NCBI RefSeq assembly: GCF_003719195.1
Contig: NZ_CP024996.1
Span: 2,542,001 to 2,606,000, forward strand
DNA length: 64,000 nt
Direction of reading: 5' to 3'
Origin: Herbaspirillum rubrisubalbicans
GTDB lineage: Bacteria; Pseudomonadota; Gammaproteobacteria; Burkholderiales; Burkholderiaceae_D
Made by a program: the position numbers and the translations under genes
Notes under the pieces: generated by a model
The model's database searches: none
Seen by the model: only the letters and a program-made list of their open reading frames with translations
What the model was told of the DNA's origin: nothing
Shown: in pieces, positions 26,527 to 35,779 of the stretch
Layout: each line of letters starts with the position of its first letter
How positions within the stretch are numbered: the stretch's first letter is position 1

Positions 26527-26657
26527 TGTACCGCAAGCCAGGCCTGACGCGTCTTTGACTGACATCATTTCCTTTTTCTTCAGGTGCCGCCCATGCCCGG
26601 TGCCGTATCGCCTTACAATAGCGCCTTCGGGAAAGTAGAAGAAATAGGAAATGCAAC

Positions 26658-27194
26658 ATGCCGGCTGATCGCCTGCTTCTGATCATCGAGGACGATGCCG
26701 CTTTCGCACGCACCCTGGGGCGCTCCTTCGAGCGGCGTGGCTACACGGTCTTGCTGGCCGCCAACCAGGAAGAAGCGGCGGCTCATCTCAAAGACCATCA
26801 TCCCGGCTATGCCGTGGTCGACCTCAAGCTGGGCGGCAATGCGTCCGGCCTGGCCTGTGTGCAGATGCTGCACGCCCACGACGAGCACATGCTCATCGTG
26901 GTGCTGACCGGCTTTGCCAGCATCACCACGGCGGTCGAAGCCATCAAGCTGGGCGCCTGCCAATACCTGGCCAAGCCCTCCAACACCGATGACATCGAAG
27001 CCGCCTTCGGTCATGTGGCCGGCGTGGCCGAGCTGGAATTGCCCGCCCGTGCCACCTCCATCAAGACCCTGGAATGGGAACGCATCCACGAGGTGTTGGT
27101 AGATACCGATTTCAACATCTCCGAAACCGCGCGTCGCCTCGGTATGCACCGTCGTACCCTGGCGCGCAAGCTGGAAAAACAGCGTGTGAAGTAA
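26658..27194 (+). CDS. regA: Response regulator, RegA/PrrA/ActR type
   Basis: A 178-residue regulator with a receiver domain (acidic pair at 11-13, phosphoacceptor Asp55 in YAVVDLKLGG, Thr84, Lys106) and a short Fis-like DNA-binding end, ISETARRLGMHRRTLARKLEK, the near-invariant RegA helix-turn-helix. The linker is short, as in the family. AGGAAATGCAAC precedes the ATG. It is the partner of the upstream RegB-like kinase and would control respiratory genes according to redox state. About 130 bases separate the two genes, so separate expression is possible. Confidence 0.92.
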   Translation: MPADRLLLIIEDDAAFARTLGRSFERRGYTVLLAANQEEAAAHLKDHHPGYAVVDLKLGGNASGLACVQMLHAHDEHMLIVVLTGFASITTAVEAIKLGACQYLAKPSNTDDIEAAFGHVAGVAELELPARATSIKTLEWERIHEVLVDTDFNISETARRLGMHRRTLARKLEKQRVK

Positions 27195-27279
27195 TCTGCA
27201 CACGCCGGCGCCAGCGGTTATCATTACGCCCGCCCCGCGCGCTCAAGCGGGCCGGGCACTCTCATCAGAAGGGAATGAC

Positions 27280-28494
27280 GTGAACCATTTCAACTTCCAG
27301 CGCGGCCTGCTGTGGGCCGGTGTCGCGACCATACTGAATTTTTCTTCCGGCATTGCCCTGGCGCAAGACAGCATCAAGATCGGCGAGATCAACAGCTACA
27401 AGGCGCAGCCGGCGTTCCTCGAACCGTATCGCCGTGGCTGGGAAATGGCGCTCGATGAAGTCAATGCCGCCGGCGGCGTGCTGGGCAAGAAGCTGGAAGT
27501 GATTGCCCGCGACGACAACGGCAACCCCGGCGACTCGGTCCGTGTGGCCGAAGAATTGATGGCGCGTGAACGGGTGGCATTGCTGTTCGGCGGCTTCCTC
27601 TCCAACACCGGCCTGGCGCTGACCGACTACGCCAAGCAGCACAAGGTGTTCTTCTTGGCGGCCGAGCCGCTGACCGACAAGATCGTCTGGCAGAACGGCA
27701 ACAAGTACACCTATCGCCTGCGTCCCTCCACCACCATGCTGGTCGCCGCCGTGGTCAAGGAAGCGGTCAAGCTCAAGAAGAAGCGCTGGGCCATCGTCTA
27801 TCCCAACTATGAATACGGCCAGTCGGCCGTGGCCAGCTTCAAGGCCATGATGAAGCAAGCCCAGCCGGATATCGAATTCGTGGCTGAACAAGCCCCTCCG
27901 CTGGGCAAGATCGATGCCGGCGCCGTCACCCAGGCCCTGGCCGATGCCAAGCCGGAGGCCATCTTCAATGCACTCTTTGCCGCCGACCTCGGCAAGTTCG
28001 TGCGCGAAGGCAATACCCGCGGCCTGTTCGACAACGTCGAGGTGGTGTCGCTATTGACCGGCGAACCGGAATACCTTGATCCACTGAAGAGCGAAGCGCC
28101 GCAGAACTGGATCGTCACCGGCTATCCCTGGTACGCCATCAACACGCCCGAGCACAAGAAGTTCGTCGAGGCCTACCGCAAGAAGTACAACGACTACCCC
28201 CGCAATGGCTCGCTGGTCGGATATAGCGCCCTGATGTCGATTGCCGCCGGTATCAAGAAGGCCGGCAGCACCGATGCCGACAAGCTCTCGGTCGCCTTCT
28301 CGGGCCTGAAGGTGGACACGCCGGTGGCCTCCATCGTCTATCGTCCGCAAGACCATCAGTCCACCCTGGGCGCCTTCGTCGGTCGCACTGGCCTCAAGGA
28401 CGGCAAAGGCATCATGACCAGCTTCACCTATGTCGACGGTGCGACGCTGCAATTGCCCGATGCCGAGGTCAGGAAGCTGCGCCCGGCCGACTGA
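27280..28494 (+). CDS. Branched-chain amino acid-type ABC transporter substrate-binding protein
   Basis: A 404-residue periplasmic binding protein of the LivK/HAAT family. A signal peptide ends near ALAQD (about residue 28), followed by SIKIGEINSYKAQPAF and the type I binding-protein fold. The GTG at 27280 is preceded by AAGGGA. It is the first gene of a cluster with a fused permease and two ATPases. The ligand could be an amino acid, an amide or an aromatic acid; the sequence alone does not decide. A 9-bp tandem repeat begins at its stop codon. Confidence 0.9.
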   Translation: MNHFNFQRGLLWAGVATILNFSSGIALAQDSIKIGEINSYKAQPAFLEPYRRGWEMALDEVNAAGGVLGKKLEVIARDDNGNPGDSVRVAEELMARERVALLFGGFLSNTGLALTDYAKQHKVFFLAAEPLTDKIVWQNGNKYTYRLRPSTTMLVAAVVKEAVKLKKKRWAIVYPNYEYGQSAVASFKAMMKQAQPDIEFVAEQAPPLGKIDAGAVTQALADAKPEAIFNALFAADLGKFVREGNTRGLFDNVEVVSLLTGEPEYLDPLKSEAPQNWIVTGYPWYAINTPEHKKFVEAYRKKYNDYPRNGSLVGYSALMSIAAGIKKAGSTDADKLSVAFSGLKVDTPVASIVYRPQDHQSTLGAFVGRTGLKDGKGIMTSFTYVDGATLQLPDAEVRKLRPAD

Positions 28495-28519
28495 GATGAC
28501 CGAGATGACCGAGATCGGC
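28493..28519. repeat. Short 9-bp tandem repeat
   Basis: GAGATGACC occurs twice, then degenerates to GAGATCGGC, starting within the TGA stop of the binding-protein gene. It may allow slippage but stays outside the coding sequence. Confidence 0.5.
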
Positions 28520-28559
28520 ATGATCCTGCACCCTGATCGCAGCCGCTGGCGCTGACGCC

Positions 28560-30452
28560 ATGACGCTGGCCAGTCTCACCGTCCAGTTGCTCAACGGCCT
28601 GGCCGACGCCTCCGCGATGTTCTTGGTGGCGGCCGGCCTGTCGCTGATCTTCGGCGTCACCCGCATCGTCAATTTCGCCCACGGTTCGTTCTACATGCTG
28701 GGCTTGTACGTGGCCTACAGCCTGGTCGATCGGCTGGGCGCGAGCGTGCTCGGTTTCTGGGCCGCCGTGCTGCTCTCGGCACTGGTGGTGGCGGCGCTGG
28801 GCGCGCTGGTCGAAGTGCTGGTGCTGCGGCGGATCTATCGGGCGCCCGAATTGTTTCAGTTGCTGGCCACCTTTGCCCTGGTGCTGGTCATCAAGGATGC
28901 CGTGCTCTGGGCCTGGGGGCCGGAAGACCTGTTTGGCCCGCGCGCTCCGGGCCTGGCCGGCGCTGTACACCTGCTGGGCCGGCGCCTGCCGCAATACGAC
29001 CTGCTGTTGATCTTCATCGGTCCGCTGGTGTTCGCCCTGTTGTGGCTGCTGCTCAACCGCACGCGCTGGGGCACGCTCATTCGCGCCGCCACCCAGGACC
29101 GCGAGATGCTGGACGCGCTGGGCGTGAACCAGGCTTGGCTGTTTACTGCCGTGTTTGCGCTGGGCTGCTTCCTGGCCGGCCTGGGCGGGGCCTTGCAGGG
29201 GCCGCGCATCCCGGCCAACCTGGCGCTGGATCTGGATACCATCGGCAATGCCTTCGTGGTGGTGGTGGTCGGCGGCATGGGGTCCCTCGGCGGCGCCTTC
29301 GCGGCGGCCTTGCTGATCGCCGAGGTCAAGGCGCTGTGCATCGCACTGGGCCATGTCTCCTGGTTCGGCCTGGACATTTCTCTTTCGCGGCTCACGCTGG
29401 TGGTCGAGTTCCTGGTGATGGCCGCGATCCTGGTGCTGCGACCCTGGGGCTTGTTGGGCAAGCCGCTGGCGCTGGTGCGCTCCAGCGCCGCGCAGCAAGC
29501 GCCGCTGCGCCAGAGCAGTCGCGGCGCGCGGCTGGCGGGCCTGGCGCTGATGCTGGTGTTGCTGGCCCTGCCGCTGCTGGCCGGGCGCTTGCCCTATCTG
29601 CCGGTGCTGATGGTGGAAATCCTGATCGCCGTGCTGTTTGCCGCCAGCCTGCATTTTCTGCAGGGGCCGGGCGGCATGGTGTCCTTCGGTCATGCCGCCT
29701 ATTTCGGCCTGGGCGCCTATGGCGCTGCGCTGGTGAGCTTGCAGTGGCAATGGCCGATGCCGCTGGCCATGCTGGCCGGCGCGCTGACCGCCATGGCCGC
29801 AGCGGTGCTGTTCGGCTGGTTCTGCGTGCGTCTGTCGGGCGTCTATCTCGCGATGTTGACGCTGGCCTTTGCGCAGATCGTCTGGGCTGCCATCTTCCAG
29901 TGGGATGACGTCACCGGCGGCAGCAACGGCCTGGTGGGCTTGCGTCCCAGCGAGCTGGTGGCCGCGCCCCTGGCCTATTACTACCTGGCCCTGGGCTGTG
30001 CCGCGCTGGGGGTGTATTTGCTGCGGCGGGTGATCCACGCTCCCTTCGGCCTGGCCTTGCGCGCCGCACGCGACGCCGCCGTGCGGGCCGAGTCGCTAGG
30101 CATGGATGTGCGCGCCTTGCAGTGGGGCGGCTTTGCCGTTGCCGGCCTGTTCTGCGGACTGGCCGGGGTACTGTTTGCTTTCTCCAAGGGCAGTATCTCG
30201 CCCGAGGTGGCCAGCGTGGGGCGTTCGGTCGATGGCCTGGTGATGGTGATGCTGGGCGGCGTGCAAAGCCTGCTTGGCCCCTTGCTCGGTGCCGCGCTGT
30301 TCACTTGGCTGCAAGACCTGGTGGCGCGCGAGACCGATTACTGGCGCGCCTTGCTGGGTGGCGTGATCCTGCTGTTGGTGCTGCTGTTCCCGGGCGGTCT
30401 GGCTGGCGCCGTGCAGCGCCTGCGTTGGCGCAGCGACGGGAGGGGCGCATGA
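28560..30452 (+). CDS. Fused LivH-LivM ABC transporter permease
   Basis: A 630-residue protein joining two permeases that are normally separate. Residues ~1-300 are LivH-like (GVTRIVNFAHGSFYMLG; VVVVGGMGSLGGAFAAALL). Residues ~320-620 are LivM-like (GPGGMVSFGHAAYFGLGAYGAALVS-type start; VMVMLGGVQSLLGPLLGA). A ~20-residue Gln/Ser/Arg linker joins them. Both contain the loop that contacts the ATPases. No clear ribosome-binding site precedes the ATG. The stop overlaps the next gene by four bases. With the upstream binding protein and the two ATPases it makes a complete importer. Confidence 0.92.
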   Translation: MTLASLTVQLLNGLADASAMFLVAAGLSLIFGVTRIVNFAHGSFYMLGLYVAYSLVDRLGASVLGFWAAVLLSALVVAALGALVEVLVLRRIYRAPELFQLLATFALVLVIKDAVLWAWGPEDLFGPRAPGLAGAVHLLGRRLPQYDLLLIFIGPLVFALLWLLLNRTRWGTLIRAATQDREMLDALGVNQAWLFTAVFALGCFLAGLGGALQGPRIPANLALDLDTIGNAFVVVVVGGMGSLGGAFAAALLIAEVKALCIALGHVSWFGLDISLSRLTLVVEFLVMAAILVLRPWGLLGKPLALVRSSAAQQAPLRQSSRGARLAGLALMLVLLALPLLAGRLPYLPVLMVEILIAVLFAASLHFLQGPGGMVSFGHAAYFGLGAYGAALVSLQWQWPMPLAMLAGALTAMAAAVLFGWFCVRLSGVYLAMLTLAFAQIVWAAIFQWDDVTGGSNGLVGLRPSELVAAPLAYYYLALGCAALGVYLLRRVIHAPFGLALRAARDAAVRAESLGMDVRALQWGGFAVAGLFCGLAGVLFAFSKGSISPEVASVGRSVDGLVMVMLGGVQSLLGPLLGAALFTWLQDLVARETDYWRALLGGVILLLVLLFPGGLAGAVQRLRWRSDGRGA

Positions 30453-31219
30453 GCCTGTTGCAGGTGCAAACCATCTCCAAGTCCTTCGGCGGCGTGGCCG
30501 CGCTCGATGCGGTGTCCTTCGACTTGCCGGCCGGGCAGATGCTGGCCTTGATCGGCCCCAATGGTGCAGGCAAATCGACCTGCTTCAATGTCATCAACGG
30601 TCAACTGCGTCCCGATGCCGGCGCCGTGCTGCTCGATGGCCACGACATCGCCGGGCTGGATGCGCGCCGCATCTGGCGCCGTGGCGTGGGACGCACCTTC
30701 CAGGTCTCGGCCGCCTTTGCCTCGCTGACGGTACTGGAAAACGTCCAGGCCGCCTTGCTCTCGCACCGGCGCCGGCTGTGGCAACTGTGGCGTCCGGCTG
30801 CGCATTGCCTGCGCGAAGACGCCATGCACCTGCTCGACCAGGTCGGCATGAGCGCCCAGGCCGAGCGTGCCTGCGGGGTACTGGCCTATGGCGACATCAA
30901 GCGGGTGGAGCTGGCCATGGCGCTGTCCAATGATCCGCGCCTGCTGTTGATGGATGAGCCCACGGCCGGCATGGCCGCGCGCGAGCGGCAGGAACTGATG
31001 GCCTTGACGCGCCGGCTGGTCAGCCAACGCGGGCTATCGGTGCTGTTTACGGAACACAGCATGGATGTGGTGTTCGCCTTTGCCGACCGCATCATCGTGC
31101 TGGCCCGCGGACAGGTGATCGCGCAGGGCGATGCGCAAGATGTGCGCCAGGATGCGCGCGTACGCGAAGTCTATTTCGGCTCCGGGGCCAGCTTCGGACA
31201 CGTGGGAGCCGCATCATGA
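30449..31219 (+). CDS. ABC transporter ATP-binding protein, LivG type
   Basis: A 256-residue ATPase: Walker A GPNGAGKST, a LivG-style signature LAYGDIKRVELAMAL, Walker B RLLLMDEPTAG and the H-loop in FTEHSMDVVFAFADR. The sequence FNVINGQLRPDAG after Walker A is typical of LivG. It pairs with the LivF-type ATPase that overlaps its end by four bases. Its start overlaps the fused permease gene in the same way. Confidence 0.93.
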   Translation: MSLLQVQTISKSFGGVAALDAVSFDLPAGQMLALIGPNGAGKSTCFNVINGQLRPDAGAVLLDGHDIAGLDARRIWRRGVGRTFQVSAAFASLTVLENVQAALLSHRRRLWQLWRPAAHCLREDAMHLLDQVGMSAQAERACGVLAYGDIKRVELAMALSNDPRLLLMDEPTAGMAARERQELMALTRRLVSQRGLSVLFTEHSMDVVFAFADRIIVLARGQVIAQGDAQDVRQDARVREVYFGSGASFGHVGAAS

Positions 31220-31917
31220 GCGCGCCACTGCTGCAGGTCGAGGGCCTCAATGCTTCCTATGGCCGCGCCCACATCCTGTTCGACCTGTCCTTGCAGGTCG
31301 GACGTGGCGAAGTGGTGGCGCTGATGGGGCGCAATGGCGCCGGCAAGTCCACCACGCTGAAATCCCTGATGGGCTTGCTCGAAGGCGGCAGCGGCACCAT
31401 CACCTTCGGCGGCCGCGACATCACGCGCCTGGCCCCTTACCAGCGCGCCCGGCTGGGCCTGGGTTTCGTGCCCGAAGACCGGCGCATCTTCACCGAGCTG
31501 ACGGTGCTGCAAAACCTGGAAACCGGCCGCCAGCCAATGCGCGAGGGCGCGCCGGCCTGGACCCCTGCGGCCCTGTTCGAACTCTTCCCCAACCTGGGCG
31601 CCATGCCGCATCGCCCCGGTGGACGCATGAGCGGCGGCGAGCAGCAGATGCTCACCATCGCCCGCACGCTGATGGGCAATCCGCACCTGCTGTTGCTCGA
31701 TGAGCCTTCCGAAGGCGTGGCCCCGGTCATCGTCGAACAGATGGCGGCGATGATTCAACAGCTCAAGCAGCGCGGCATGTCCATCCTGCTGTGCGAGCAG
31801 AATACCCACTTCGCCGGCATGGTCAGTGACCGCGCCTACCTGCTGGAGCTGGGCCGCATCGTCCATCACGGCAGTGTCGAGCAAGTCCAAGCTCATCAGC
31901 AGCAATCCGGCCTGTAG
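31216..31917 (+). CDS. ABC transporter ATP-binding protein, LivF type
   Basis: A 233-residue ATPase with Walker A GRNGAGKST, signature MSGGEQQML, Walker B HLLLLDEPSEG and the LivF-typical GFVPEDRRIFTELTVLQNL. It is the second nucleotide-binding subunit of the importer encoded from 27280. It is the last gene of the operon; no strong terminator hairpin with a T-run is visible after it. Confidence 0.93.
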   Translation: MSAPLLQVEGLNASYGRAHILFDLSLQVGRGEVVALMGRNGAGKSTTLKSLMGLLEGGSGTITFGGRDITRLAPYQRARLGLGFVPEDRRIFTELTVLQNLETGRQPMREGAPAWTPAALFELFPNLGAMPHRPGGRMSGGEQQMLTIARTLMGNPHLLLLDEPSEGVAPVIVEQMAAMIQQLKQRGMSILLCEQNTHFAGMVSDRAYLLELGRIVHHGSVEQVQAHQQQSGL

Positions 31918-32077
31918 CAAGGGCGGTGTCGCACTGTCGCCGCAATGTAACAGGTGGCTCGCATTCTTGTTGCAATTGGCGGGGAACCGCTGAGCACTCT
32001 CATGTCAAAACTCCAGTAAGCAGCTCGCTTCATCTTTCGGTATTGCAACCGAGCCCAGACTGACGGAGAACAACATC

Positions 32078-33718
32078 ATGCCCCCACTCGCCAAGCATCC
32101 CCCGGTGCATTGGCCTGCCGACGACTACAACGATGCCGGAATACGCAACGACCACGCCAAGGTCGCGGTAGGCGATGACGCCAACGATATCTTCTTTGCC
32201 GCTGTCGAAATGACGCGGATGCCTATGATCGTGTCCGACCCCCGCAAGCCGGATAACCCGATCATCTTCGTCAACAATGCCTTCATCAACATGACCGGCT
32301 ACAGCTCTGCCGAGGTGGTGGGCAAGAACTGTCGCTTCCTGCAAGGCCCGGAAACCGATCGCTCGGTGGTGGCCCAGGTGCGCCAGGCTGTGGCCGAACG
32401 ACGCGAGATTGCCACCGAACTGCTGAACTACCGCAAGAATGGCTCCACCTTCTGGAATGCACTGTTCATCTCGCCGGTCTATGACCAGCAGGGCGAACTG
32501 AAGTATTTCTTCAGTTCGCAACTGGACATCAGTCGCCGCCGCGACGCCGAGCAAGCCCTGGGCCAAGCGCGCAAGATGGAAGCGCTGGGCCAGTTGACCG
32601 GCGGTATCGCCCACGACTTCAATAATCTCTTGCAAGTCATCACTGGCTATCTGGACATCATCCACCTGGCCCTGCGCAGCGAGGTGCCTGACCTGGGGCG
32701 CGTGGCGCGCAGCGCCGACAGCATCCGCAAGGCCTCCGGCAAGGCTGCCATGCTGACCCAGCAATTGCTGGCCTTCGCCCGCAAGCAGCGCCTGGAAGGG
32801 CGCACCATCAATCTCAATTCCCTGACCGAAGGCTTTACCGACCTGGTGCAGCGTACCCTGGGCGGCGATATCCAGGTGCGCACCGAACTGGCACCGGGTC
32901 TGTGGAATTGCCGGCTCGATCCGACCCAGATGGAAGTGGCCCTCTTGAACGTGCTTATCAATGCGCGCGACGCCATGTCCGGCAAGGGCACGGTACGCAT
33001 CCGTACAAGCAACGAAGACCTGAGTTCGGAAGAACGCGCCCTGCAAGCCGGCCTCAAACCGGGTCTGTATGTATGCATCGCCGTCATCGACAATGGCCCC
33101 GGCATCCCTCCCGAGATCCTGCCGCGCGTCATGGATCCCTTCTTCACTACCAAGGACGAAGGCAAGGGGACCGGCCTGGGCTTGTCGATGGTCTATGGTT
33201 TCGTCAAGCAATCCGGCGGCTCGGTACGGATTTCCTCGGGGCGCGAGGGCGGTACCACCGTGGCGATCTATTTCCCGGCCACCCATGACCAGGTCGGCGG
33301 TGGCTTCGAGTACGACAATCGCACCCACAGCCAGGGCGGCAACGAGCACATCCTGGTAGTGGACGACCGCATCGAGGTGGCCGAACTGGCCCAGGCCATG
33401 CTGGAAAGCCTGGGCTATCGCGTGAGCATGGTCAATTCACCGGCCGAGGCCTTGCAGGTGATACGTACCGGCCCCACGGTCGATCTGCTGTTTACCGACC
33501 TGATCATGCCCGGCAACATGAATGGGGTAGTACTGGCGCGGGAAGCCCGGCGTGTGTTACCTTCGCTGAAAATTTTATTAACTACCGGTTACGCCAGTGA
33601 GTCGATAGAGCGACATGGCGCCGATGGCGAGTTTCCCGTCATCGACAAGCCTTATCGCCACGATGAACTGGCCCGCAAGATCCGCATTGTCCTCGACGGC
33701 GCCACTGGCGTGAGCTGA
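32078..33718 (+). CDS. LOV-domain hybrid histidine kinase (blue-light sensor)
   Basis: A 546-residue soluble hybrid kinase. Residues ~33-155 form a LOV domain with GKNCRFLQG, so the photoactive Cys85 is present, along with flavin contacts Asn121, Asn127 ([16 protein letters not shown]) and Gln148 ([12 protein letters not shown]). The kinase follows: [12 protein letters not shown] (His179), [10 protein letters not shown] and [12 protein letters not shown] carboxy-terminal receiver has ILVVDDR and phosphoacceptor Asp474 (FTDLIMPG). GGAGAA precedes the ATG. All residues needed for a flavin-cysteine photocycle are visible. It is a single gene with no linked regulator, so its output is unknown. 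Confidence 0.95.
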   Translation: MPPLAKHPPVHWPADDYNDAGIRNDHAKVAVGDDANDIFFAAVEMTRMPMIVSDPRKPDNPIIFVNNAFINMTGYSSAEVVGKNCRFLQGPETDRSVVAQVRQAVAERREIATELLNYRKNGSTFWNALFISPVYDQQGELKYFFSSQLDISRRRDAEQALGQARKMEALGQLTGGIAHDFNNLLQVITGYLDIIHLALRSEVPDLGRVARSADSIRKASGKAAMLTQQLLAFARKQRLEGRTINLNSLTEGFTDLVQRTLGGDIQVRTELAPGLWNCRLDPTQMEVALLNVLINARDAMSGKGTVRIRTSNEDLSSEERALQAGLKPGLYVCIAVIDNGPGIPPEILPRVMDPFFTTKDEGKGTGLGLSMVYGFVKQSGGSVRISSGREGGTTVAIYFPATHDQVGGGFEYDNRTHSQGGNEHILVVDDRIEVAELAQAMLESLGYRVSMVNSPAEALQVIRTGPTVDLLFTDLIMPGNMNGVVLAREARRVLPSLKILLTTGYASESIERHGADGEFPVIDKPYRHDELARKIRIVLDGATGVS

Positions 33719-33734
33719 ACCATGGCCCCTCCGA

Positions 33735-34418
33735 TCAAGCTGGATCTGGCCAAGTAAGCCGCGCCGCCGCCTGGGCCGCTGTCATGCCGGGCGCCCAGGG
33801 CAGGCGGCCCAGCAGCGGCGCCTGCAGCCGTTGCACCAGGGTATCGATCATGGCATCGGCCTGATCTTCCTCGGCGTCGATGCGGTTGGCGACCCAGCCC
33901 GCCAGGCGCAGGCCGCGCCAGCGTATCGCCTGTTGCGTGAGCAGCGCATGATTGATGCAGCCCAGCCGGATGCCCACTACCAGTACCACCGGCAAGTCCA
34001 GTCTGGCGACCAGGTCATCGCTGTTGTAGCGCTCATCGAGCGGCACCATGAAGCCGCCCGCGCCTTCCACGATCAACACATCACAGAGCGCGAGCAACTG
34101 CGCATGACACTGCACCAGATGCTCCAGTTCGATGCGCACGCCTTCTGCACGGGCGGCGATATGCGGGGCAGTCGCCTGTCGCAGCAGATAGGGGTTCACC
34201 AGATGCGGCGGCAATGCCACGCTGGCGGCAGCCTGCAAGGCTTGTACATCGTCGTTACACCACTGGCCATCTGGATGCAGGAAAGCGCCCGAGGCCACCG
34301 GCTTCATGCCCGCCGCCCGCACGCCGCGTGCCGCGTGCAGGTGGACCAGCGCCGAGGCCACCAGGGTCTTGCCCACGCCGGTATCGGTGCCGGTGACGAA
34401 ATAGCTGCGCCCCGTCAT
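33735..34418 (-). CDS. bioD: Dethiobiotin synthetase
   Basis: A 227-residue ATP-dependent enzyme that closes the ureido ring of dethiobiotin from diaminopelargonic acid and CO2. The P-loop reads GTDTGVGKTLVA close to the start, and GMKPVASG and VEGAGGFMVPLDE are characteristic. It is the last gene of the bio operon, with a four-base overlap with bioA. It ends 16 bases from the convergent LOV kinase gene, with no clear terminator between. Confidence 0.96.
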   Translation of the reverse strand: MTGRSYFVTGTDTGVGKTLVASALVHLHAARGVRAAGMKPVASGAFLHPDGQWCNDDVQALQAAASVALPPHLVNPYLLRQATAPHIAARAEGVRIELEHLVQCHAQLLALCDVLIVEGAGGFMVPLDERYNSDDLVARLDLPVVLVVGIRLGCINHALLTQQAIRWRGLRLAGWVANRIDAEEDQADAMIDTLVQRLQAPLLGRLPWAPGMTAAQAAARLTWPDPA

Positions 34419-35779
34419 TGCGCCACCACCGCCGCAAAGGCCGCATCGAAGGCTGCATACAAGCGCTCACCCAACCATTGCGCCTGCTCGGCATCGAGGA
34501 TGTAGGGCGGCATCACATAGAGCGCCGCGCCAATGGGCCGCACCAGCAATTCCCGTTGCGCCGCTTCGGCTGCCAGCCGGCGCGCGAAGGCCGAGGCGGT
34601 GGCGGCATCCTCGATCACGGCATCACAGGCCCAGATCATGCCGCGCTGGCGCACATGACGCACCCGCCCATCCTGCGCCAGCGGCTGCAAGGCCTGCGCC
34701 AGCACGGGGGCGAAGCGGCCATTGCGCGCCAGCACCTGCTCCTGTTCGAAGATGGCCAGGGTTTCCAGCGCGGCACGGCAGGCCAGCGGGTTGCCGGTGT
34801 AAGAGTGTGAATGCAGGAAGCCGCGCCGCAGGTCATCGTCATAGAAGGCCTGATAGATCGCCGCGCTGGCCATCACCAGCGACAGCGGCAGGTAGCCGCC
34901 GCTGATGCCCTTGGACAGGCACAGCAGGTCGGGCCAGATGCCGGCCTGTTCGCAGGCGAAGAAGCTGCCGGTGCGACCGCAGCCGACGGCGATTTCATCG
35001 GCGATCAGGTGCGCGCCATAGGTGTCGCACAGCCGGCGCAGGCCGCGCACGTAGCTCGCATCATGCATGGCCATGCCCGCCGCGCACTGCACCAGCGGCT
35101 CCACGATCACGGCGGCGATGCGCCCCTGGCGCTGTTGCAGCAGCCGCTCCACATCGGCCAGCGCCCTTGCGGCGACGTCGGCGCTACTTTCGCCGGGCCG
35201 CGCCTGGCGCGCATCGGGCGAAGCCGCGATGTGCGCCGGTCTAAGCAGCGCTTCATAGGCGGTGCGAAAGAGCGGGGTATCGGTCACCGCCAGCGCACCC
35301 ACGGTTTCGCCGTGATAGCCACCGGCGATGCAGATGAATTCATTCTTGTCGGCTTGCCCGGCATTGCGCCAGGCGTGCACGCTCATCTTCAGCGCAATCT
35401 CCACCGCCGAGGCGCCATCGGAGGCATAGAAGCAGTGCCCCAGTGCCTGCCCGGTCAGCGCCGCCAGGCGCTCGGACAATTGCACCACCGGTTCATGGGT
35501 GAAGCCGGCCAGCATGGCGTGTTCCAGTTGCCCCAACTGATCGACCAGGGCGGCATTGATGCGCGCATTGGTATGACCGAACAGGTTGACCCACCAGGAA
35601 CTGATGGCGTCCAGATAGCGGCGGCCCTCGGTATCGACCAGCCAGGGGCCGTGGGCGCGGGCCAGGGCGATGGGCGGCATACTTTCATGGCGCCGCATCT
35701 GGGTGCAGGGATGCCAGACGCTGCGCAGGCTGCGTGCGGCCAGGGAGTCGGCCAAGGAGTCGGGGCGGGAAAGCGTCAT
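34415..35779 (-). CDS. bioA: Adenosylmethionine-8-amino-7-oxononanoate aminotransferase
   Basis: A 454-residue pyridoxal-phosphate enzyme converting KAPA to DAPA with S-adenosylmethionine as amino donor. Visible family sequences are WHPCTQM near the start, DAISSWWVNLFGH, YASDGASAVEIALKM, IADEIAVGCGRTG and LSKGISGGYLPLS, with Lys290 as the cofactor lysine. The ATG at 35779 overlaps the bioF stop (ATGA); a longer upstream reading would run through bioF and was rejected. Third biotin enzyme in the operon order. Confidence 0.96.
   Translation of the reverse strand: MTLSRPDSLADSLAARSLRSVWHPCTQMRRHESMPPIALARAHGPWLVDTEGRRYLDAISSWWVNLFGHTNARINAALVDQLGQLEHAMLAGFTHEPVVQLSERLAALTGQALGHCFYASDGASAVEIALKMSVHAWRNAGQADKNEFICIAGGYHGETVGALAVTDTPLFRTAYEALLRPAHIAASPDARQARPGESSADVAARALADVERLLQQRQGRIAAVIVEPLVQCAAGMAMHDASYVRGLRRLCDTYGAHLIADEIAVGCGRTGSFFACEQAGIWPDLLCLSKGISGGYLPLSLVMASAAIYQAFYDDDLRRGFLHSHSYTGNPLACRAALETLAIFEQEQVLARNGRFAPVLAQALQPLAQDGRVRHVRQRGMIWACDAVIEDAATASAFARRLAAEAAQRELLVRPIGAALYVMPPYILDAEQAQWLGERLYAAFDAAFAAVVAQ

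Noticed and set aside
27194..27279. A GC-rich hairpin (CCCGC/GCGGG) after regA as a terminator
   Set aside because: The stem is only five base pairs and no T-run follows.
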